Source: JBQTJJ01 sp052387235 (GTDB lineage Bacteria > Actinomycetota > Acidimicrobiia > Acidimicrobiales > GCA-2861595). Taken from it: a stretch of 16,258 nt of DNA. Under the pieces are notes generated by a model, which was not told the origin of the DNA, did not search any database, and saw only the letters and a list, made by a program, of their open reading frames with translations. Of this stretch, positions 11,797 to 16,258 are shown one piece after another (positions within the stretch are counted from its first letter, which is position 1; every line of letters begins with the position of its first letter). Location: NCBI GenBank assembly GCA_052387235.1, contig JBQTJJ010000166.1, forward strand, positions 1-16,258, in the 5' to 3' direction. The position numbers were made by a program, and so were the translations under genes.

Positions 11797-12591
11797 ATGG
11801 CAGACACCGACGATCCCACCACCCCGACCCCCGGCCCCGAGCCCGAGCTGTCGGCCGACGACATGGCCATCATCGACGCCGCCATCGCCGGCAGCGAGCT
11901 GGTGGCCGAGCCCGGAGCCGCCGCCGACGAGGTCGCCGTCGCCGACGAGGTCGTCGTCGCCGACGAGGTCGTCGTCGCCGAGGACCTGCTCGGCGAGGCC
12001 GGCGAGGGTGACGACGAGGACCTCGAGCCGGCGGTGGAGAGCCCCTTCGACCGCCCGGGGCAGTGGTTCGTGGTCCACACCTACGCCGGCTACGAGAACA
12101 AGGTGAAGTCCAACCTGGAGAGCCGGATCTCCTCCATGAACATGGAGGACCGGATCTACGAGGTCGTCATCCCCGTAGAGGACGTCATGGAGTTCAAGGG
12201 CGGCAAGAAGGTCGTCGTACAGAAGAAGGTCTTCCCCGGCTACCTCCTCGTCCGCTGCGAGCTGGACGACGACTCGTGGTACGTGGTCCGCAACACGCCC
12301 GGCGTCACCGGGTTCGTGGGCCACGGGTCCAAGCCCGTGCCCCTCGCCCGCAAGGACGTGGAGACCTTCCTGGGCGTCAAGGCCGAGGGCCCGGAGTCGG
12401 CCAAGAAGACCAGGCCCCGCCTGGAGTACGAGGTGGGCGAGAGCGTCCGGGTGCGCGAGGGTCCCTTCGCCGATTTCTCGGGCCAGATCGCCGAGATCAA
12501 CGAGGACCAGCTCAAGCTCAAGGTGCTCGTCAACATCTTCGGGCGGGAAACTCCCGTAGAGCTCGAGTTCAGCCAGGTCGCCAAGCTCTAG
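11797..12591 (+). CDS. nusG: Transcription termination/antitermination factor NusG with acidic N-terminal extension
   Basis: The 264-residue product begins with about 85 acidic residues, including three ADEVxV copies, before the NGN domain (about 87-200, starting GQWFVVHTYAGYENKVK, with FPGYLLVR and VRNTPGVTGFVG). The C-terminal KOW domain lies at about 208-264 (VGESVRVREGPFADFSGQI). NusG travels with RNA polymerase, influences pausing, and links to Rho or ribosomal protein S10. Acidic N-terminal extensions are known in actinobacterial NusG; this one is built partly of repeats. The ATG at 11797 is chosen; GTG 11788, which overlaps the secE stop, is an in-frame alternative adding 3 residues. 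Neither has a ribosome site, so reinitiation after secE is likely. Confidence 0.95.
   Translation: MADTDDPTTPTPGPEPELSADDMAIIDAAIAGSELVAEPGAAADEVAVADEVVVADEVVVAEDLLGEAGEGDDEDLEPAVESPFDRPGQWFVVHTYAGYENKVKSNLESRISSMNMEDRIYEVVIPVEDVMEFKGGKKVVVQKKVFPGYLLVRCELDDDSWYVVRNTPGVTGFVGHGSKPVPLARKDVETFLGVKAEGPESAKKTRPRLEYEVGESVRVREGPFADFSGQIAEINEDQLKLKVLVNIFGRETPVELEFSQVAKL
11923..11976 (+). repeat. Three 18-bp tandem repeats inside nusG
   Basis: gccgacgaggtcgtcgtc occurs at 11941-11958 and 11959-11976, with a one-base variant at 11923-11940. Each unit encodes ADEVVV (ADEVAV in the first). The frame is kept, so copy-number change would lengthen or shorten the acidic extension without disrupting NusG. Confidence 0.9.
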
Positions 12592-12624
12592 CTGGCGCCG
12601 GAACACAAGGAAGAAGGAACGCCC

Positions 12625-13053
12625 ATGGCGAAGAAGCGCGTCGCCGCCATCGTGAAGATCCAGTTGCCCGCCGGCGCCGCCACGCCCGCGCCTCCGGTGG
12701 GCACCGCCCTCGGCCCGCACGGCGTGTCCACGCCGGAGTTCTGCAAGCAGTACAACGCCGCCACCGAGAACCAGCGGGGGAGCGTCATCCCGGTCGAGAT
12801 CACCGTCTTCGAGGACCGGTCGTTCACCTTCGTCCTCAAGACGCCGCCCACCCCGGTGCTGCTGCGCCAGGCCGCCGGCATCGACAAGGGCTCCACCACC
12901 CCGGGCAAGGCGGGGGCCGGCACCGTCACCGATGCCCAGCTCACCGAGATCGCCCAGACCAAGATGCCGGACCTCAACGCCAACGACATCGAGGCGGCCA
13001 AGAAGCAGGTGGCCGGCACGGCCCGGTCCATGGGACTCACCGTCAAGAGGTAG
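12625..13053 (+). CDS. rplK: 50S ribosomal protein L11
   Basis: The 142-residue protein is of normal L11 length. The N-terminal domain has the proline-rich motif PAGAATPAPPVGTALGPHGV (about 13-32), the site targeted by thiopeptide antibiotics in this family. The C-terminal rRNA-binding domain (about 75-142) includes PPTPVLLRQAAG and the final KKQVAGTARSMGLTV. L11 forms the GTPase-associated centre with 23S rRNA and L10. AGGAAGAAGGA lies 7-17 bases before the ATG. It is 33 bases after nusG and 69 bases before rplA. Confidence 0.97.
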   Translation: MAKKRVAAIVKIQLPAGAATPAPPVGTALGPHGVSTPEFCKQYNAATENQRGSVIPVEITVFEDRSFTFVLKTPPTPVLLRQAAGIDKGSTTPGKAGAGTVTDAQLTEIAQTKMPDLNANDIEAAKKQVAGTARSMGLTVKR

Positions 13054-13122
13054 ATGTACCCACGCCTGGGACGGGACCACCTCACCCTCCCGGCACCGCA
13101 CACGACAAGGAGGGAGGCAGCC

Positions 13123-13851
13123 ATGCCGAAAAGAGGAAAGCGCTTCGAGGACGCGGCCCGCCGCTTCGACCGTCAGCACCTGCACGGTGCGGGCGAGGCG
13201 GTCGACGTGCTCAAGAGCCTGGCCGGCGCCAGGTTCGATGAGACGGTGGAGCTGGCGGTGCGCCTCGGCGTCGACCCCCGGCGCGCGGATCAGATCGTGC
13301 GGGGCACCGTCGCCCTGCCGGCCGGCACCGGCAAGGACGTGCGGGTGGTGGTCTTCGCCGCCGGCGCCGCGGCCCAGGAGGCAAGGGACGCCGGAGCCGA
13401 CGCCGTCGGTGCCGACGACCTCGTCCAGCGGGTCCAGGAGGGCTTCTTGGACTTCGACGTGGCCATCGCCACCCAGGACCTCATGGCCCAGGTGGCCCGG
13501 CTGGGCCGGGTGCTCGGCCCCCGGGGCCTGATGCCCAACCCCAAGACGGGCACCGTCACCGCCGACGTGGGGAAGGCCGTCACCGAGTTCAAGGGCGGCC
13601 GGGTCGAGTACCGCACCGACAAGTTCGGCAACGTGCACGTCCCGATCGGCAAGGTGTCGTTCTCCCGGCAGGCCCTGCTGCAGAACGCCCGGGCAGTGAT
13701 CGAGGAGCTCATGCGGGCCAAGCCGGCGGCGGCCAAGGGCCGCTACGTCCGCTCGGTCACCCTGGCGTCCACCATGGGCCCCGGCGTCAAGATCGACCCC
13801 AACCGGGCTCGTGCCACTGACGACGAGGTCGCCGAGGCTGCCGCCTCGTAG
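13123..13851 (+). CDS. rplA: 50S ribosomal protein L1
   Basis: The 242-residue protein shows L1 signatures: ARFDETVELAVRLGVDPRRADQ near the N-terminus, then VLGPRGLMPNPKTGTVT (about 128-145), and a final VTLASTMGPGVKID. L1 binds the mobile L1 stalk of 23S rRNA and in many bacteria represses its own operon. ATG 13123 is supported by AAGGAGGGAGG just upstream. An ATG at 13054 in the same frame would add 23 residues that do not resemble L1 and lacks a ribosome site. The 69-base gap after rplK has no recognised structure. Confidence 0.97.
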   Translation: MPKRGKRFEDAARRFDRQHLHGAGEAVDVLKSLAGARFDETVELAVRLGVDPRRADQIVRGTVALPAGTGKDVRVVVFAAGAAAQEARDAGADAVGADDLVQRVQEGFLDFDVAIATQDLMAQVARLGRVLGPRGLMPNPKTGTVTADVGKAVTEFKGGRVEYRTDKFGNVHVPIGKVSFSRQALLQNARAVIEELMRAKPAAAKGRYVRSVTLASTMGPGVKIDPNRARATDDEVAEAAAS

Positions 13852-13867
13852 TACCGTCGTCGGGAAG

Positions 13868-13990
13868 TCAACCCGTCGCCGCAGACCTCTGGTGCGCCCC
13901 TGGGCGCGTAAAGGGCGAGAGCCCGCCTGACGAGGCGAACCTCCTGGAGCCAGGGCGTTCGGCGCGTGTGCGTGTGCCGGGTGCCCTTTT
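13868..13990 (+). promoter_or_regulatory. L10 leader: ribosomal protein leader ahead of rplJ-rplL
   Basis: The 169-base gap between rplA and rplJ holds a ccgcagacctctggtgcg segment (13879-13896). It is like the CCGAAGAC...GGTGC core of L10 leaders to which the L10(L12) complex binds. Short stems follow: gcgcc/ggcgc, gggc-gaga-gccc and gcct/aggc. A T-rich intrinsic terminator ends the region. Binding of excess L10-L12 would favour the terminator and lower stalk protein output. The family is judged by motif and position. Confidence 0.75.
13952..13990 (+). terminator. Attenuator terminator of the L10 leader
   Basis: Bases 13952-13966 pair with 13973-13987 as a continuous 15-bp stem (several G-U pairs) around a 6-base loop. 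A T-rich run (ttttctttgttg, 13987-13998) follows. It is the only hairpin in the window with such a tail. The 5' arm ccagggcg (13950-13957) can instead pair with cgcccctgg (13895-13903, one bulged C), a candidate antiterminator. Confidence 0.7.
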
Positions 13991-14020
13991 CTTTGTTGCT
14001 CGTTCGAGGAGGTGGAGCGG

Positions 14021-15073
14021 TTGGACAACCCGAGACCGGAGAAGGTCGCCGTCGTCGAGGAGGTGCGTGCGCGCCTCGACGGTGCCGCTGCTGCCATCCT
14101 CACCGAGTACCGCGGCCTGTCCGTGAAGGACATGGCCACCCTGCGGCGCTCGCTGACGGCGGCCGGCGGTACCTACAAGGTGTACAAGAACACCCTCGTC
14201 GGCTTCGCCGTGCGCGACCTCGGCCTGGCCGAGCTCGACGACATGCTGAAGGGCCCCACGGCCATCGCCTTCGTGCAGGGCGATGCGGTCGACGTGGCCA
14301 GGACCCTGCGTGACTTCGCCCGGACCCACCCCAACCTGGTGGTCAAGGGTGGGCTCCTCGGCACGCGGGTGCTGTCGTCGGCCGACGCCGCCGCCCTGGC
14401 CGAGGTCGCTCCCCGCGAGGTCCTCCTGGCCCGCTTCGCCGGCGCCCTCGCCGCACCCATGGTGCAGTTCGCCGGCCTCCTGCAGGCCCTGCCCCGCAAC
14501 CTGGCCTACGGGCTCAAGGCCCTGATCGACCAGCGGGTCGCCGGCGGCGAGGCCGCCCCGGCGCCGCCGGCCGCCGCAACCGAGCCCGAGCCCGAGACGC
14601 CGGCCGCCGCCGTAACCGAGCCCGAGCCCGAGACGCCGGCCGCCGCCGCAACCGAGCCCGAACCCGAGACCCCGGCCGCCGCAACCGAGCCCGAGCCCGA
14701 GACGCCGGCCGCCGCCGCAACCGAGCCCGAGCCCGAGCCCGAGACGCCGGCCGCCGCCGCAACCGAGCCCGAGCCCGAGCCCGAGACGCCGGCCGCCGCC
14801 GCAACCGAGCCCGAGCCCGAGACGCCGGCCGTCGCCGCAACCGAGCCCGAGCCCGAGCCCGAGACGCCGGCCGCCGCCGCAACCGAGCCCGAACCCGAGA
14901 CGCCGGCCGCCGCCGCCGAGCCCGAGCCCGAGACGCCGGCGCCCGACGCGGCGCCGGCCGAGAGCGCAGCCGGCACCGAGCCGGCGGCCGCAGCCCCCAT
15001 TACCCCCGAACCGGCCGAAGGCGACCCCGAGGACCCCCCGGCCGACCCCTCCGCCACCACCGAACCTGCATAG
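14021..15073 (+). CDS. rplJ: 50S ribosomal protein L10 with long Pro/Glu/Thr/Ala repeat tail
   Basis: The 350-residue product has a standard L10 body in about residues 1-175: EYRGLSVKDMATLRRSL, YKVYKNTLVGFAV and LKGPTAIAFV, then the helix (about 135-172) that carries L12 dimers. From residue 186 to 307 there are ten copies of an ATEPEPETPAAA-like unit, then a Pro/Glu/Ala-rich end. The total is about twice normal L10 length. The tail is highly acidic and probably unstructured. TTG 14021 is chosen because AGGAGG (14007-14012) is 8 bases upstream. GTG 14012 overlaps that ribosome site and is unlikely. L10 anchors the stalk that recruits translational GTPases. Expression is probably attenuated by the leader upstream. 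Confidence 0.93.
   Translation: MDNPRPEKVAVVEEVRARLDGAAAAILTEYRGLSVKDMATLRRSLTAAGGTYKVYKNTLVGFAVRDLGLAELDDMLKGPTAIAFVQGDAVDVARTLRDFARTHPNLVVKGGLLGTRVLSSADAAALAEVAPREVLLARFAGALAAPMVQFAGLLQALPRNLAYGLKALIDQRVAGGEAAPAPPAAATEPEPETPAAAVTEPEPETPAAAATEPEPETPAAATEPEPETPAAAATEPEPEPETPAAAATEPEPEPETPAAAATEPEPETPAVAATEPEPEPETPAAAATEPEPETPAAAAEPEPETPAPDAAPAESAAGTEPAAAAPITPEPAEGDPEDPPADPSATTEPA
14576..14941 (+). repeat. Ten in-frame tandem repeats in rplJ
   Basis: Units start at 14576, 14612, 14648, 14681, 14717, 14759, 14801, 14837, 14879 and 14915. Five are 36 bases, three are 42 (an extra GAG-CCC), one is 33 and the last is a partial 27. They encode ATEPE(PE)PETPAAA with few substitutions. Near-identical bases, including recurring codon choices, point to recent duplication by slippage or recombination. 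Every length is a multiple of 3. Confidence 0.95.
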
Positions 15074-15085
15074 GAGACAGACACC

Positions 15086-15466
15086 ATGGCCACCAAGGAA
15101 GAGATCCTCGACGCCATCGCCGGCATGACCGTGCTCGAGCTGAGCGAGCTCCTCAAGGAGTTCGAGGAGAAGTTCGGCGTCACCGCCGCCGCGCCCGTCG
15201 CCGTGGCCGCCCCCGCCGCCGGCGGCGGCGAGGCCGCCCCGGCCGAGGAGGAGAAGGACGAGTTCGACGTCATCCTCACCGGCGCCGGCGAAAAGAAGAT
15301 CCAGGTCATCAAGGAGGTGCGCGCCCTCACCAGCCTCGGCCTCAAGGAGGCCAAGGACCTGGTGGACGGTGCTCCCAAGCCGGTGCTGGAGCGGGCCTCC
15401 AAGGAGGACGCCGAGAAGGCCAAGGCCCTGCTCGAGGCGGCCGGCGCCAGCGTCGAGGTCAAGTAG
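15086..15466 (+). CDS. rplL: 50S ribosomal protein L7/L12
   Basis: The 126-residue protein has an N-terminal dimerisation domain (MTVLELSELLKEFEEKFGV, 14-32), an Ala/Gly/Pro hinge (about 33-58), and the C-terminal globular domain starting EFDVILTGAGEKKIQVIKEVR. KKIQVIKEVRALTSLGLKEA is the conserved factor-binding face. Several L12 dimers bind the L10 helix and recruit elongation factors. AGGAG at 15072-15076 overlaps the rplJ stop and is 9 bases from the ATG, so the two genes are tightly linked. Nothing unusual is seen in this copy. Confidence 0.98.
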   Translation: MATKEEILDAIAGMTVLELSELLKEFEEKFGVTAAAPVAVAAPAAGGGEAAPAEEEKDEFDVILTGAGEKKIQVIKEVRALTSLGLKEAKDLVDGAPKPVLERASKEDAEKAKALLEAAGASVEVK

Positions 15467-15524
15467 CGCCGCAGCCGGCGGGCCCGGTCCGGCGCCGATG
15501 CGGCGGGCCGGCCCCGTCATGGCA

Positions 15525-15571
15525 TTCCGGGAAGCCCTACGTCCGCTGGGCGAACGCAGGGCTTCCCGGAA
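15525..15571 (+). terminator. Strong hairpin between rplL and rpoB
   Basis: ttccgggaagccct (15525-15538) pairs perfectly with agggcttcccggaa (15558-15571). Within the 19-base loop, cgt/acg and cgc/gcg can extend the helix. It begins 58 bases after rplL and ends 20 bases before the first rpoB promoter. No T-tract follows. It could be a terminator, a partial attenuator, or an RNase III site like that of the E. coli rplL-rpoB gap. Confidence 0.6.
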
Positions 15572-15591
15572 CGCCGCCGACCCGGGAACCC

Positions 15592-15620
15592 TTGACGAAA
15601 AGGGGCGTTCGTCTTACGCT
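15592..15620 (+). promoter_or_regulatory. rpoB promoter P1
   Basis: TTGACG (15592-15597, 5/6 to the -35 consensus) and TACGCT (15615-15620, TANNNT type) are spaced exactly 17 bases. The predicted start is near 15627, about 138 bases before rpoB. It is the best main-sigma promoter in the window. Confidence 0.7.
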
Positions 15621-15643
15621 TCTCTCACCCGCCGGCGGTGGGA

Positions 15644-15672
15644 TTGTGTTTTGCCCTGCCCGCGCGTACAAT
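15644..15672 (+). promoter_or_regulatory. rpoB promoter P2
   Basis: TTGTGT (15644-15649) and TACAAT (15667-15672, 5/6 to TATAAT) are spaced 17 bases, with a predicted start near 15679. It lies 52 bases downstream of P1, giving tandem promoters for rpoB(C). Confidence 0.6.
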
Positions 15673-15702
15673 GAGCGGTTGCCGTGCTCGCCCGCTCGCG
15701 CC

Positions 15703-15727
15703 CTGGAGAAGCAACCCTTTGCTCCAG
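15703..15727 (+). other. Hairpin in the rpoB leader
   Basis: ctgga (15703-15707) and gcaa (15711-15714) pair with ttgc (15719-15722) and tccag (15723-15727), with a 3-base bulge (gaa) and loop ccct. It lies 26 bases upstream of the rpoB ribosome site and would be in transcripts from both promoters. The function is unknown. Confidence 0.35.
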
Positions 15728-15764
15728 CGCGCCCGGTCACCCTTCGTCCTCTGAGGAGTAGACC

Positions 15765-16258
15765 TTGCCGTCTCGTTCTCCCGCCCGGGAACGCCTGTCC
15801 TTCGCCAACCTCGACGAGGTCCTGCCGCTTCCGGACCTGATCGCCATCCAGCGGGACTCGTTCCGCTGGTTCCTCGACACCGCGCTGGCGGAGACCTTCC
15901 GTGACATCAGCCCCATCGAGGACTTCACCGGTCAGCTCCGCCTCGAGCTGGAGTTCGACCCCACCGACCGCGACCTGCGGCCGCCGCCCAAGTTCACGGT
16001 GGAGGAGTGCAAGGAGAAGGACATGACCTTCTCCGCGCCCATCTTCGTGCGGGCCCGCTTCATGAACGCCACCACCGGCGAGATCAAGGAGCAGACCGTC
16101 TTCATGGGGGACTTCCCCATGATGACGGACAAGGGCACGTTCGTGATCAACGGCACGGAGCGGGTGGTGGTGTCCCAGCTGGTCCGCAGCCCCGGCGTCA
16201 TCTTCCAGCCCGGCCGGGACGTGAAGACCGTCGTCACCGGCACCATCCACCCCTACCG
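15765..16258 (+). CDS. rpoB: RNA polymerase beta subunit, N-terminal part (continues past window)
   Basis: The 164 visible codons encode the RpoB N-terminus: RLSFANLDEVLPLPDLIAIQ, then DSFRWFLD, PIEDFTG, LELEFDP and FMGDFPMMTDKGTFVINGTE. The near-universal GTERVVVSQLVRSPGV falls at residues 130-145. RpoB forms half of the RNA polymerase active-site cleft and holds the rifampicin pocket, which is beyond this window. The start is TTG 15765, with AGGAG (15754-15758) 6 bases upstream; no ATG or GTG fits the conserved N-terminus. Two promoters precede it in the rplL-rpoB gap. No frameshift is seen in the part shown. Confidence 0.97.
   Translation, partial: MPSRSPARERLSFANLDEVLPLPDLIAIQRDSFRWFLDTALAETFRDISPIEDFTGQLRLELEFDPTDRDLRPPPKFTVEECKEKDMTFSAPIFVRARFMNATTGEIKEQTVFMGDFPMMTDKGTFVINGTERVVVSQLVRSPGVIFQPGRDVKTVVTGTIHPY

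Noticed and set aside
13054..13122. Earlier ATG for rplA adding 23 residues
   Set aside because: It touches the rplK stop, has no ribosome site, and the added residues do not resemble L1. The ATG at 13123 has a strong AAGGAGGGAGG.
14576..14941. CRISPR-like array
   Set aside because: The repeats are contiguous, in frame, 33-42 bases long and have no unique spacers; they encode a protein repeat.
13868..15520. Very long minus-strand open frame with repeated GCGGGRRLGLGLG segments
   Set aside because: It is the reverse reading of rplJ and rplL; the glycine/leucine repeats mirror the rplJ tandem repeats. High GC removes stop codons on the opposite strand.

Overview
The window is very GC-rich DNA (mostly C/G at third codon positions) with frequent GTG and TTG starts and the gene order secE-nusG-rplK-rplA-rplJ-rplL-rpoB. 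This points to a high-GC actinobacterium. The presence of YajQ, an actinobacterial-style elongator tRNA-Met, TANNNT -10 elements placed for leaderless starts, and a DtxR/IdeR-type iron box all fit. An acidimicrobial-type lineage is possible, but the sequence alone does not prove the class.

Layout. 1-1710: the end of an HtpX-like membrane protease followed by a secreted M23 peptidase with a Pro/Thr-rich linker. 1799-2287 (minus): yajQ, divergent from tRNA-Tyr (2317-2401). 2552-5477: a nitrate-type ABC importer (Tat lipoprotein, permease, ATPase), each gene overlapping the next by 4 bases. 5530-9193: a ferric-iron ABC importer (lipoprotein, fused double permease, ATPase) behind a promoter whose -35/-10 spacer is filled by an iron-box palindrome. 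9250-9783 (minus): a GNAT acetyltransferase. 9850-10322: tRNA-Thr, tRNA-Met and rpmG (L33). 10386-11319: an ECF sigma factor with an overlapping small zinc-binding anti-sigma gene. 11388-16258: tRNA-Trp, secE, nusG, rplK, rplA, an L10 leader with attenuator, rplJ, rplL, a strong hairpin, two tandem promoters, and the start of rpoB.

How it works together. The right half is the conserved translation/transcription core: translocon subunit SecE, elongation factor NusG, stalk-base proteins L11 and L1, stalk proteins L10 and L12, and RNA polymerase beta. The middle is accessory nutrient uptake (nitrate and iron) set between housekeeping tRNA genes, apparently under separate nitrogen and iron control. 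Assimilatory nitrate reduction uses Fe-S/haem enzymes, so the adjacency may be functional, but that is inference.

Most unusual features: L10 carries a tail of about 170 residues, including ten near-identical ATEPEPETPAAA-like repeats, which doubles its length. The iron permease has no ATG/GTG/TTG that keeps its first membrane helix and seems to start at a CTG coupled to the upstream stop. L33 lacks the fourth zinc cysteine. At least three genes have a TAGNNT hexamer exactly six bases before ATG and no good ribosome binding site. No CRISPR array, insertion sequence, integrase or phage gene was seen.
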